Shown here one piece after another: positions 53,435-62,053 of a DNA stretch of 64,000 bases. The notes beneath the pieces are model-generated. The model saw nothing but the letters and a program-made list of their open reading frames with translations, was not told the origin of the DNA and searched no databases. Source of the stretch: Lewinella sp. W8 (GTDB taxonomy: Bacteria; Bacteroidota; Bacteroidia; Chitinophagales; Saprospiraceae). Position 1 is the first letter of the stretch. Every line of letters starts with the position of its first letter. The DNA is taken from contig NZ_SNAQ03000020.1 of the NCBI RefSeq assembly GCF_004375085.3, positions 62,001 to 126,000 on the forward strand. The letters run 5' to 3'. Made by a program: the position numbers and the translations under genes.

Positions 53435-53868
53435 CGGTGGAGCACTACTGGTGCGAATCCTACGAAACACAAGATTTGCCCATTATCCCTCCGCGGAGCC
53501 TGCGTACGCGGACGCTCCGGAAGAGCGTTGCCTTTGTCTTTCAATCCTTCCGTCTGACGCTACTTTTATCGTGATTAGTTGGCATCCTCGTGCTCTGCCG
53601 GGATGCAATGAAGTGGGACCCTCGTCCTCAGCCGGGTATGCGGATTGAGAAGCTTGGATGTTGATCCAGTTACCTCTTTCGTACTTATTCCTTTGGCTTG
53701 CCTGTGCTGCCTCTATTGCCTAAAGCCTTAATCCTCAAGCCTAACTCACGGCACCTGCGCTCCGTCGCAATCACCTTGGAATTGATGATCCCGACGAGCT
53801 TCGTGGAACCCGGGACCATCGTAACCGGATGCTTATTTTTCCTTCAATCCTACTTTCCTTCAATCATT

Positions 53869-54771
53869 TTAAAACCTCAGGTACTCCGTGGGGTCCACCA
53901 CCCGACCTTCGTGCCAGAGCTCAAAGTGCAGGTGGGGGCCGCTGGTGAGTTCGCCCGTATTGCCGATGATGGCGACCGCCTCTCCGGCCTTCACCCGGTC
54001 GCCCACCTTTTTCAGCAACTGGGAATTGTGCTTGTAGAAGGTGATGAGGTTGTTATCGTGCTGGATGCCAATCACGTTGCCGTTGGCGCTGGTGAATTCG
54101 CTGATGAAGACGATACCGTCCCGGGCGGCCTTGATGGCCGTGTTCTGGGGCGCCAGGATGTCGACGCCGAGATGATTTTCGGAGATGTTGAACCCGGCGC
54201 TGATTTCCCCGCTAACCGGAGCCACCAGGAAGAGCTGGGCCAGGGGGACGTCGTCACTGCCCGGCAGGGGAGCCGAGCCGTCGTTGTTCCGGCTGGACTG
54301 TCCCACTCTTTCCAGAGCCATTTCCCGACGCAACCGGATTTCTTCTTCAGAAAGCGGTACGGGCTCGGCGTCCGTGGTGTCCACCAGGCCGCCCTGGGCT
54401 TCCAGATCGGCACTGGTCACGACCTCGCCGTGGATGTTGCGCAGGAGGTTGTCAATGTATAGGTTCTGCCGTTCGAGTTCTCCCGTGAGATCGTCGACGA
54501 TGCTTTGGAGGTCGTTCATCTCCTGCCGCTGGACAACGTCACCGTAGCCGGGGATGTATTTGCGCAAGGGGGTGTAGGCGATGAGTAAGAATACCAAAAT
54601 GGCGACCAGAAAGAGCAGGGTGGACAGGGCGACGTAAAGGTTGAGGGGCGTAAGGTTATAGCTGCCCACCTCCTGGTAACTTTTTACGTCCCGGATGACC
54701 AGCTGGTATTCATCCTTACTGCTGTTTTTGAAGCGGGCCCACCAGCCCGATTTAGTCTTGGTTTCCTCCAT
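53869..54771 (-). CDS. M23-family membrane-anchored metallopeptidase
   Basis: The 300-residue protein has an N-terminal cytosolic tail, one membrane helix (LYVALSTLLFLVAILVFLLI, about 47-66), a coiled-coil region (VQRQEMNDLQSIVDDLTGEL) and a C-terminal LytM domain with zinc ligands in SENHLGVDI and PHLHFELW. It probably trims peptidoglycan peptide cross-links at the inner-membrane face of the periplasm. It is divergent from the PorW/SprE-like gene, with 210 bases between. Confidence 0.9.
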   Translation of the reverse strand: MEETKTKSGWWARFKNSSKDEYQLVIRDVKSYQEVGSYNLTPLNLYVALSTLLFLVAILVFLLIAYTPLRKYIPGYGDVVQRQEMNDLQSIVDDLTGELERQNLYIDNLLRNIHGEVVTSADLEAQGGLVDTTDAEPVPLSEEEIRLRREMALERVGQSSRNNDGSAPLPGSDDVPLAQLFLVAPVSGEISAGFNISENHLGVDILAPQNTAIKAARDGIVFISEFTSANGNVIGIQHDNNLITFYKHNSQLLKKVGDRVKAGEAVAIIGNTGELTSGPHLHFELWHEGRVVDPTEYLRF

Positions 54772-54861
54772 GAAGGTGCATTTTTAAAATTGTGGGTACC
54801 CCACACTTTAGTCTAATCCTTCGGCGTTCAATCCACTGACCCGAAGACGAATGAGGCTTTG

Positions 54862-54869
54862 TACCTTTG
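54862..54869 (+). promoter_or_regulatory. -7 element TACCTTTG for the PorW/SprE-like gene
   Basis: TACCTTTG at 54862-54869 fits the Bacteroidota -7 consensus; the leader to the TTG start at 54982 would be about 105 bases. No -33 box at normal spacing. Confidence 0.45.
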
Positions 54870-54981
54870 CGCCTCCGATTTCAATTTGCCGGGGAGCGGC
54901 AAAGATACTACGCCCGACGGGCGATTACTTTCTCGGTTCCGAGACCATTTCCCCGGTGCACGGAACAAAAGTCATCTGATT

Positions 54982-57900
54982 TTGAAGAAGCTAACGCAAT
55001 TTCTTTTTCTGCTATTGGCCTTTCAGGTCTTGATTTCAAGTTGTGCCTCCACCAAACGGCGCGACGAGCAGGGAGCGATCGCCAAACTTTGGCACAACAC
55101 CAACTCCCACTACAACGGCTACTTCAATGCCAAGGAAATCATGACCGAAAGCTTGCTCACCCTTGACGAGCAGCACGTAGACAACTACACCCAGCGACTG
55201 GAGATGTTCCCCTTTCTGGCAGTGGACAATACCTCCACGGTTTCCGGGGAACTCGACCGGGCCATCGAAAAGGTGGCCATCGTAGTGAAGAAGCATCCCT
55301 ACAGCAACTGGGTGGATGACGCCTACTTGCTGGTGGGGCAGGCCCAGCTGGTCAAGCAGGACTACGAAAGTGCCGAAAAGACGTTGCGCTTCATGGTTAA
55401 TGAATTCCGTCCCCGTCCCAAGCGGAAGAAAACCAAGCGGCGGAAGGGCGCCAAGGAGGAGGACAGTCCGGAGGAAGAATTTGTGAGCCGCCGCGAGGTG
55501 GAAGAGAATCCCGCCCAGGACCGTCGCGACCGGTTACGGGCCCGGAAGGAGGCCCAGAAGGAGCGTCGGAAACTGAACAAGGAACGGGACAAGGAACGGA
55601 AACGGAAGGCGAAGGAGCGCGACCGTGAGCGCAAAGAACGCGCCCGGGCCCGTAAAAAAGGCATCAAGCTTCCTCCCCGCACCCGCCCCGATACCTCGGC
55701 CGTAACCGGCCTCGAAGACGAACCCGAAATTACGCAGCCCGAGCAGGAGGAAGGCCCCGTGGGGATGATCTCCATTTTCAATACCAGTGCCAACCTGGGC
55801 ACGGGTACGGAAGCCTACGGCAAAAAATCCGGAAGCTACGCCCTCAAGCACCGACCGGCCTTTCAGGAGGGACGCCTCTGGCTGGCCTGGACGCTGATTA
55901 AGCGGGATAATTTCGATCAGGCCCAACTCATTCTGGAAGACCTGCGGGCGAATCGGGGAACTTTCCCCGACATCCGCCGCAAGGCCATGGCCGTGCAGGC
56001 ATTCCTCTATCTGGAACAGGAAAGCTATGAGGAGGCCATTCCGTACCTGGAGGAGGCCGCAGCGGTGGCGAAGGAAAGGAACGAAAGTGCCCGCTACTAC
56101 TACATCGCCGGGCAGCTGTATCAGGAACTGCAGCAGCCGTCCGGAGCGGCGAAGGCCTTTGAGTCGGCAATCGCGGCGCGCCCCACCTACGAACTGGAAC
56201 TCGGCGCCCGGCTAAACCTGGCCCAGAATGCTTACCTGAGCGGTACGGGGACTGCGGAGGAAGCCCTGAAACGCCTGGAGAGAATGGCCCGGGAGGACAA
56301 AAACATCCCCTACGAAAGCCAGATCCTGTTCTCCATGGCGGCCATTGCGCTGCGCAACGGAGACGTAGTGGCCGGACAGGGATACCTGCGGGAAGCACTC
56401 GACAGCCCCTCGGCCGGCCCGGTCCAGCGCATGGAGGCCTACAAACTGCTCGGAGACCTGGCCTACCAGGACAGTGACTACCTGGAGGCTAAACTCTACT
56501 ACGATACCACCCTGACCGTGATGCAACAGGGGGACAGCCGATACCCGGTTACCCTGCAGCGTCGGGATCAGCTCAACGATATTGCGGAGAACCTGCTGAA
56601 CATTGAGCGCAAGGATAGTCTGCTGCGCATCGGGAATATGTCTCCCGAACGGCGGCAGGAATGGGCCGAAGGTATTTTTGAAGCCCAGCGCGCCGAAGCG
56701 GCCCTGCTGGCCAATACGGCCACGGATCAGCCCCAGCGCGGATCCGCTCCGGTAGCCTCCATTGGAAACAGCACCTTCTTCGCCTACAACGCCTCTTCTT
56801 TACGGCGTGGACGCCGGGACTTTGAACGGGAGTGGGGCGACCGCCCCCTGACGGATGACTGGCGTCGGAGTAGCCGGACGGACCGGGCCATTTTTGAAGA
56901 TGAGGGGGATGCCACTTCCGGAGACCCCACGGAGGAAGACGTTACCCTTATCACCGAAGATGAGATCAATAAGATTCTGGAGGGAATCCCCACCACGGAT
57001 GCGGCCCGCAAGTCCATGTCCCTCCAACTCTCCCAGCATTATTTCGATCTGGGGCGGGAGCTGCGGGATCGGCTGCGGGACAACCCGGCGGCCATTGATG
57101 CCTTCGAGGCCCTGAACAATCGGTTCCCGGAGGCCAACGGAGAAGCAGAAAGCTGGTACTATCTCTATCTGATTCATCAGGAGGAGGGAAATACTGCTAA
57201 GGCGGCAGAATACGCCGATAAACTGTCCCGCCGGTACCGGGGCTCAAAGTATGAGCGTCTGGCCAATGATCCCACCTACGCCGCTACCCTCAAAAACGAG
57301 GAAAACAAGCTCATGCGGGAATACGAGGCCGCCTACGCGGCCTTCGAAAAGGGGCAGTACGAAGTGGCCCACCAAATGGCCCAAAAGGGTAGGGGAGAGT
57401 TGCTGGGGCAACACCCTCTGAAACCACGCTATGCACTCCTGCTGGCCATGACTACGGGCAATCTACAGGGAAGAGCAGCCTACGTTGCGGCCCTCCGCCA
57501 GGTGGTTGCCCAGTTTGAGAACACTCCCGAGCAGACCCGGGCTAAAGAAATTTTACGCTTGCTCGGAGAAACGGGCGCCCGACTTCCGGGAAGAAATACC
57601 GACGTGGGTGGCAGCTTTAAGCCTTCGATGGACCAGCTCCACTACATCATTGTGGTTTTCAACGATAAAGAGGTTGATCTTAACGAAGCGAAGGTGTCCG
57701 TCAACAAATTCAATAACGAATACAATAAGCTCGACCGACTGCGGATCACGAACGTCTACCTCGGTAAGGAGAATGACGTGCCCGCACTGGTGCTGCGTCG
57801 CTTTAAATCCGGGCAGGCTGCGATGGATTATCTCAACAACGCCGAACAGAACGACCGGGAATTCCTCAATGCCGGGAAGTTCAACTACGACGTTTACGCC

Positions 57901-57984
57901 GTCTCCCAGACGAATTACCGGGAGATTCTCAAGGCCCGCTCCGTGGATTCCTATAAGGGGTGGTTCCGGGAAAACTACCGGTAA
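54982..57984 (+). CDS. PorW/SprE-like TPR lipoprotein of the type IX secretion/gliding machinery
   Basis: The 1000-residue protein has a lipoprotein signal (MKKLTQFLFLLLAFQVLISSC), then ASTKRRDEQGAIAKLWHNTN typical of PorW/SprE, several TPR repeats at about 85-130, 290-560 and 690-790, and a C-terminal region (DQLHYIIVVFNDKEVDLNE, ITNVYLGKENDVPAL) shared by the family. In Flavobacterium and Porphyromonas SprE/PorW is needed for type IX secretion. Unusual is a Lys/Arg/Glu-rich insert at about 145-235. The start is TTG at 54982, the only one giving the lipoprotein signal. Confidence 0.87.
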   Translation: MKKLTQFLFLLLAFQVLISSCASTKRRDEQGAIAKLWHNTNSHYNGYFNAKEIMTESLLTLDEQHVDNYTQRLEMFPFLAVDNTSTVSGELDRAIEKVAIVVKKHPYSNWVDDAYLLVGQAQLVKQDYESAEKTLRFMVNEFRPRPKRKKTKRRKGAKEEDSPEEEFVSRREVEENPAQDRRDRLRARKEAQKERRKLNKERDKERKRKAKERDRERKERARARKKGIKLPPRTRPDTSAVTGLEDEPEITQPEQEEGPVGMISIFNTSANLGTGTEAYGKKSGSYALKHRPAFQEGRLWLAWTLIKRDNFDQAQLILEDLRANRGTFPDIRRKAMAVQAFLYLEQESYEEAIPYLEEAAAVAKERNESARYYYIAGQLYQELQQPSGAAKAFESAIAARPTYELELGARLNLAQNAYLSGTGTAEEALKRLERMAREDKNIPYESQILFSMAAIALRNGDVVAGQGYLREALDSPSAGPVQRMEAYKLLGDLAYQDSDYLEAKLYYDTTLTVMQQGDSRYPVTLQRRDQLNDIAENLLNIERKDSLLRIGNMSPERRQEWAEGIFEAQRAEAALLANTATDQPQRGSAPVASIGNSTFFAYNASSLRRGRRDFEREWGDRPLTDDWRRSSRTDRAIFEDEGDATSGDPTEEDVTLITEDEINKILEGIPTTDAARKSMSLQLSQHYFDLGRELRDRLRDNPAAIDAFEALNNRFPEANGEAESWYYLYLIHQEEGNTAKAAEYADKLSRRYRGSKYERLANDPTYAATLKNEENKLMREYEAAYAAFEKGQYEVAHQMAQKGRGELLGQHPLKPRYALLLAMTTGNLQGRAAYVAALRQVVAQFENTPEQTRAKEILRLLGETGARLPGRNTDVGGSFKPSMDQLHYIIVVFNDKEVDLNEAKVSVNKFNNEYNKLDRLRITNVYLGKENDVPALVLRRFKSGQAAMDYLNNAEQNDREFLNAGKFNYDVYAVSQTNYREILKARSVDSYKGWFRENYR

Positions 57985-58013
57985 GGAGTAGGTTTTAGGT
58001 GGAGGCTGAGGCT

Positions 58014-58106
58014 AAGGCTGAGGTTAAGAAGGAAGACGGAAGAAGGAAGAAGGAAGGCCTAGCTCGTCCGCCCAGACGCGAGGGCCGAACGGGCTGGTCG
58101 GCCGAG
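58014..58106. repeat. direct repeat, copy 1
   Basis: The segment beginning AAGGCTGAGGTTAAG and ending GGCTGGTCGGCCGAG recurs at 58199-58284. Both have a GAAGAAGGAAG-type purine run in the middle and CTCGTCCGCCCAGACGCGAG after it. The copies differ by small indels and a few substitutions. Confidence 0.7.
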
Positions 58107-58198
58107 TTGGTGTGAAGAGTAAGCCCCTTCCCAAAAACTTTACTGTTTCAGTAGCGCTGGATTTATCCGGCGAAAGGAAGGACGCTGAGGAGAAAGTT

Positions 58199-58284
58199 AA
58201 GGCTGAGGTTAAGACGGAAGAGGGAAGAAGGAAGGTATGGCTCGTCCGCCCAGACGCGAGGAACGAGCGGGCTGGTCGGCCGAG
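58199..58284. repeat. direct repeat, copy 2
   Basis: This is the second copy of the segment at 58014-58106, in the same orientation, about 185 bases downstream. It shares CTCGTCCGCCCAGACGCGAG exactly and the flanking words AAGGCTGAGGTTAAG and GGCTGGTCGGCCGAG. Confidence 0.7.
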
Positions 58285-58405
58285 CGGGTGTTCGGGGAGC
58301 CTCTTCAATTTCGCAAACTGAACATCCCCGGCCGAACGAGCGGATAAGATGAGAATATCTCGCCTCCGAGCAGAACCCTCCGGGGGAATACTCCGTTAGG
58401 TGGCT

Positions 58406-58744
58406 ATGTTTTACATCATGCATACTTCGGCCGATTTGGATACGGCCCTTCAGGCAAGCGAGGAGAAACCCATCGTAATATTTAAGCACAGCGCCAGTTG
58501 TCCCTTCAGTGCTCAGGCCCAAATGGAAGTGGCTCACGCCAAGCACGATCTGGATATCCACGGAATTGTGGTCCAGTATACGCCGGAGCTGAAGGAAGAA
58601 ATTGCCGAGCGGCTTGGGGTCGAGCACCAGACTCCCCAGGCAATTATTGTCCATCGGGGCAAGGCCGTTAGCCATCACTGGCGTAGTGAGATTACGGAAA
58701 TGGGGCTCAAGAAATCGGTCAAGGCACTCCTGAATCCGGCCTAA
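58406..58744 (+). CDS. monothiol bacilliredoxin BrxC/YtxJ-like protein
   Basis: The 112-residue thioredoxin-fold protein has a single active-site cysteine in FKHSASCPFSAQAQ (Cys32), the layout of YtxJ/BrxC, which reverses bacillithiol mixed disulfides on proteins. It thus suggests that the organism makes bacillithiol. ATG 58406 is chosen over GTG 58400. Gene-free stretches flank it on both sides, so it is probably monocistronic. Confidence 0.86.
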   Translation: MFYIMHTSADLDTALQASEEKPIVIFKHSASCPFSAQAQMEVAHAKHDLDIHGIVVQYTPELKEEIAERLGVEHQTPQAIIVHRGKAVSHHWRSEITEMGLKKSVKALLNPA

Positions 58745-58923
58745 TCGCTGACCTGGTCGCACCTATTTGCCCCAAGTACGCCACAGCAGGGAGACCCGAT
58801 GGTCTTCTTCAGAAAAATGTTTCCCACTAGCTTCGGGAAACCCAAACGGTCATCAACTTAAATGGCCTGTTTAATTTCGCCAATTAAGTGCTAGGTTTAT
58901 CCGGTCCCACTACCGGTTCAATT

Positions 58924-58958
58924 CCGGGTAGTATCCCGGGGTACCGGGCCCGTTTTTT
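58924..58958 (+). terminator. possible terminator before the nucleoside phosphorylase
   Basis: CCGGGTA and TACCCCGGG-like arms around 58924-58946 precede a run of six T (58953-58958). Several alternative pairings are possible. It could end the BrxC transcript or act in the leader of the next gene. Confidence 0.35.
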
Positions 58959-58987
58959 CAACCAGTACGAACCCAAAATAAGCGCCC

Positions 58988-59857
58988 TTGATTCCCGCCA
59001 GTGAACTCATTATCCGCCCCGACGGTAGTTTATATCACCTGCATTTATCTCCCGGACAGGTGGCCAGCACGATCATTACGGTAGGAGACCCCGAGCGGGT
59101 CGCTCGCGTGAGCGAACGTTTTGACCGGGTGGAGCTAAGGGTGGAAGCCCGGGAGTTCGTAACGCATACCGGGGAGTTAAACGGTAAGCGGCTTACCGTC
59201 ATTTCCACCGGGATCGGTACGGACAACGTCGATATCGTACTCAACGAGCTGGATGCCATGTTCAACATTGACCTCCAGCGAAGAACCATCAAGGATAAAC
59301 TTACTACCCTGGAGTTCATCCGCCTTGGCACCAGCGGTTCCTTCCAGCCGGACCTCGCGCTCGATACCTTCCTGCTTTCCGAGGGAGCCCTGGCGGCCGA
59401 TGGCCTGCTTCCCTTCTACCCGGGAACGGAGGGGGATAACACCACCGGAAAAGCACTGGAGGATTACCTTACCCGGGAGGGACAGGCGTTTCCCGTTCCA
59501 CCGGTAATTGTCCATCCCGAGCTGCCTCCGGCGCTCGCTCGGGCGACCGACCTTCCCCGGGGAATCACCATGTCCGCGGCCGGATTCTACGCCCCCCAGG
59601 GAAGAAGCCTACGACTGCCGTCGGCCCTCCATGCCGAATTGCTCACCAGTCTGAGAAAATGGCGCCACGCGGGTACCCGCATCACGAACATCGAAATGGA
59701 AACCTCCGGTTTGTACGGCCTCGCCAATGCCCTCGGGCACCGGGCGGCCAGCCTGTCCGTGCTGCTGGCGAACCGGGCGGAGGGAACCTTCAGTACCCAG
59801 GGCAAGGCCTCCGTTGATCGACTGATCGACCGGGGACTGGAACTCATCGCCGGCTAA
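58988..59857 (+). CDS. nucleoside phosphorylase (uridine phosphorylase-like)
   Basis: The 289-residue enzyme has the NP-I family fold: VGDPERVARVSERFD near residue 32 (phosphate site), ISTGIGTDNVDIVLNEL near 72, a GTSGSFQPD stretch near 114, and IEMETSGLYGLA near 235 (nucleoside ribose site). It probably splits uridine or a related nucleoside with phosphate, feeding salvage. The frame has no ATG near its start; TTG 58988 is the only one that gives the full N-terminal strand. It is convergent with the Kir channel gene, 25 bases away. Confidence 0.9.
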   Translation: MIPASELIIRPDGSLYHLHLSPGQVASTIITVGDPERVARVSERFDRVELRVEAREFVTHTGELNGKRLTVISTGIGTDNVDIVLNELDAMFNIDLQRRTIKDKLTTLEFIRLGTSGSFQPDLALDTFLLSEGALAADGLLPFYPGTEGDNTTGKALEDYLTREGQAFPVPPVIVHPELPPALARATDLPRGITMSAAGFYAPQGRSLRLPSALHAELLTSLRKWRHAGTRITNIEMETSGLYGLANALGHRAASLSVLLANRAEGTFSTQGKASVDRLIDRGLELIAG

Positions 59858-59882
59858 TACCCCCTTGAGGGGCTCAACTCAT

Positions 59883-60851
59883 CTATTCTTCTTCCAGGAC
59901 CTGGTGCCGACCAATGCGGTCCAGGTGAAGTTCCGTGGAGGCGGGCGCCTCAAAGTACATGGGCTCGAAGCGGGCGTTCCAGATGATCTCGTCGTGGGTG
60001 TATGAATTATTGACGTGAATCTGTTGGGCGAAGCTTTCGTCGTACCCCTCGATCATAATGAGCAGCTCCGAATGCCGGTGGTTAAAATCTTCCTTGGTCC
60101 AGTTATAAATCGGGCTTTCCTCCGATATCGGATGGACCACCGTCCAGTTCAGGGGGAAAAGTGGAACCTTGTCTCGCTCCAGTTGCAGCGGCGCGAAGCG
60201 CCGCTTGACCTCACCTCCCGTTATCTCGAGCCAGGTAAGCACTATGCGCGCGTTGACGTTGATGAGTTTGGTGTCCCGCTTGTTGGCGATGCGAAACTGC
60301 AGGCTTTTGCCCGTGGGGGCGTAGGGGGCAATTAAGGCATGATCACTGAAGAGGATCAGGCGGGTGGGGCGGGCAAATCGGGCGTAAAAGAGGCCGGTGA
60401 CCACGGCCAGGGCCACCCAGCCGAAAAGGGCGAGAAAGGACGCCAGTACGTTGGCGGCCACGCCGTCCGGAGCCATGGTGCCGTAGCCCACGGTGGTAAA
60501 GGTCTGTACGCTGAAGAAAAAGGCGCTCAAAAACCGACTCCCGAAGCTGGCTTCGGAGTCGATGCCGGTCAGGGAGTCCGTTCCGATCAACACAAAGCCA
60601 AGCGCAAAAACCAGGTTGAGGATGGCGTAGACCATTACGGTCAGCATCAGAAAACGGGGCCAGCTCATTTCCACCAGTTCCTGATAGGGGGCAAAAACGG
60701 AACGTCCCCGGCGGACGACATTGAAACTTCCGTCATCGTTGACCAGGCGGGTGCCGGGGATGCGGGCAACCTTGTCGCCGAAGCCCAGGTCATCCACCGG
60801 GATGGACGAATTTTGCGGCGAAGTTCTTCGGGTAAGTTTGGGGAATTTCAT
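59883..60851 (-). CDS. inward-rectifier-type potassium channel (KirBac family)
   Basis: The 322-residue protein has two membrane helices (about 68-90 and 130-155) flanking a pore with the selectivity filter TTVGYG (119-124), then a C-terminal cytosolic Kir domain with immunoglobulin-like strands (LQFRIANKRDTKLINVNARI, GYDESFAQQIHVNNSYT, EIIWNARFEPM). The N-terminal slide-helix region (VFAPYQELVEMSWPRFL) is also present. It conducts K+ inward and is probably gated by cytosolic ligands. Length is normal for KirBac. Confidence 0.92.
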   Translation of the reverse strand: MKFPKLTRRTSPQNSSIPVDDLGFGDKVARIPGTRLVNDDGSFNVVRRGRSVFAPYQELVEMSWPRFLMLTVMVYAILNLVFALGFVLIGTDSLTGIDSEASFGSRFLSAFFFSVQTFTTVGYGTMAPDGVAANVLASFLALFGWVALAVVTGLFYARFARPTRLILFSDHALIAPYAPTGKSLQFRIANKRDTKLINVNARIVLTWLEITGGEVKRRFAPLQLERDKVPLFPLNWTVVHPISEESPIYNWTKEDFNHRHSELLIMIEGYDESFAQQIHVNNSYTHDEIIWNARFEPMYFEAPASTELHLDRIGRHQVLEEE

Positions 60852-61152
60852 GCCATTGGGTCCGTTAAGCGGAGGAAATACTTTGGAACAATGTTCTGAA
60901 CGGCTGGGATGAAATAAAGATTAATCCTACTTTTCGTCAGAATAGCCGATTTATATTGTATGAAAAGGCGCCTTCGGGCTTTAGTAGGTGATTTGCCGGG
61001 GAACGTATGAGGGTTTTCACCTATTTTTCTCAAATAATCGGAAAGAGCCTCGGGCTTTCCCCTCCTGGGTTCCTATATTTCATCATCTCTTGCTCACTAG
61101 GCCAGGCTATTTTTTCGGCCTTAGTAATCGCTAGGAATAAACCATGTAGACT
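60852..61152. other. 301-bp intergenic region
   Basis: This gene-free stretch lies between the Kir channel (minus) and the Tat-signal gene (plus). A TATATTTC at 61074-61081 is one base off the -7 consensus. I see no other feature. Confidence 0.4.
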
Positions 61153-61467
61153 TTGGAAAGAAGATCATTTGTTCGCAATGCCGCCCTGGTGGGTGCCGGA
61201 ATCCTCGGTGCCAGCCCTTTGCTGGCGAGCCGCCCCTCCGTTAACCTTTCAGAATTATCCCCTGCCGAGCGCACCCTGGTTTCGGATTACCATCGGATGA
61301 TTCGGAAGAGTACAGCGCTTTCGGAGGGCCAGGCCACGCAACTGCTGGGGCTTACGGCCATCCTGAAGCGGGATAATCACGGACTACTGGCCCGGACGGC
61401 TGCCGGCCAGACCATTCAACTTAAGCGTCGGGGAGATCGTACGGTCGCCCAATTCATTCACCAGTAG
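61153..61467 (+). CDS. small Tat-signal protein of unknown function, linked to collar genes
   Basis: The 104-residue protein begins with a twin-arginine signal, MERRSFVRNAALVGAGILGA, read from TTG at 61153 (an upstream ATG at 61144 is followed at once by a stop). The mature part is about 75 residues (ERTLVSDYHRMIRKSTALSE, QLLGLTAILKRDNHGLLARTA) and matches no family I know. It lies 39 bases before three tail-collar genes on the same strand, so it is probably their first operon partner. Confidence 0.7.
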   Translation: MERRSFVRNAALVGAGILGASPLLASRPSVNLSELSPAERTLVSDYHRMIRKSTALSEGQATQLLGLTAILKRDNHGLLARTAAGQTIQLKRRGDRTVAQFIHQ

Positions 61468-61506
61468 TAACGGGGCATTTACCCGGACTACAGAAAAACA
61501 CCATCT

Positions 61507-62028
61507 ATGGAACCATTTCTCGGCCAAATACAGGCCTTTGGGTTCAATTTTGCCCCCCGCGGTTGGGCAAAATGCGACGGGCAAATTCTGCCTATCAACG
61601 CTAATCAATCGCTGTATTCCCTCCTGGGCACTACCTACGGGGGCGACGGCAGAACCTCCTTTGCTCTTCCCGACCTGCGAGGACGTACGCCCGTGCATTT
61701 TGGCAATGGACCGGGACTGCCAGATCGAAGACTCGGAGAGCGATACGGTAGCGAGCAAACCTTCCTGAACGTCACCCAGCTGCCCCCGCACAGTCATATT
61801 GTTAGTGTCCCCGTTTCCTCCGACGACGGCGGTGGTGACGAACCCAACGGACAGGTAGTGGGCTCGGCTTCCGATCCGCACTACAGCCCGACCCCGGGGG
61901 CCAGCCAATTCTACAAACCCTTTAATTCGGGGAATGCCGGTGGCAATCAGGGAATAAACAATATGCAACCCTACCTCGTGGTCAATATCTGCATTGCCCT
62001 CCAGGGATTGTTCCCCTCCAGAAACTAA
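61507..62028 (+). CDS. tail-collar domain (Mdp-like) protein, copy 1
   Basis: The 173-residue protein has the phage tail-collar signature at its N-terminus: GQIQAFGFNFAPRGWAKCDG, then LLGTTYGGDGRTSFALPDLR. It ends with NMQPYLVVNICIALQGLFPS, also typical of the microcystin-dependent-protein (MdpB) group of collar proteins. No phage structural genes are near. Function is unknown; secretion is possible but there is no signal peptide. It is the first of three tandem genes with equal length and even spacing. Confidence 0.88.
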   Translation: MEPFLGQIQAFGFNFAPRGWAKCDGQILPINANQSLYSLLGTTYGGDGRTSFALPDLRGRTPVHFGNGPGLPDRRLGERYGSEQTFLNVTQLPPHSHIVSVPVSSDDGGGDEPNGQVVGSASDPHYSPTPGASQFYKPFNSGNAGGNQGINNMQPYLVVNICIALQGLFPSRN

Positions 62029-62053
62029 ACGGTAACCCAAAAAAACAAGCAAC

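Larger units (their letters stand above)
57985..58405. other. 421-bp intergenic region with duplicated segment
   Basis: This stretch has no convincing gene. It is filled mostly by the pair of direct repeats at 58014-58106 and 58199-58284 (listed separately) and runs of GGCTRA-like hexamers. No terminator for the upstream gene is evident. Confidence 0.55.

Noticed and set aside
53446-53466. A T-loop-like string (GGTGCGAATCC) suggesting a tRNA
   Set aside because: No acceptor, D or anticodon stems can be drawn around it, and it lies in repeat debris.
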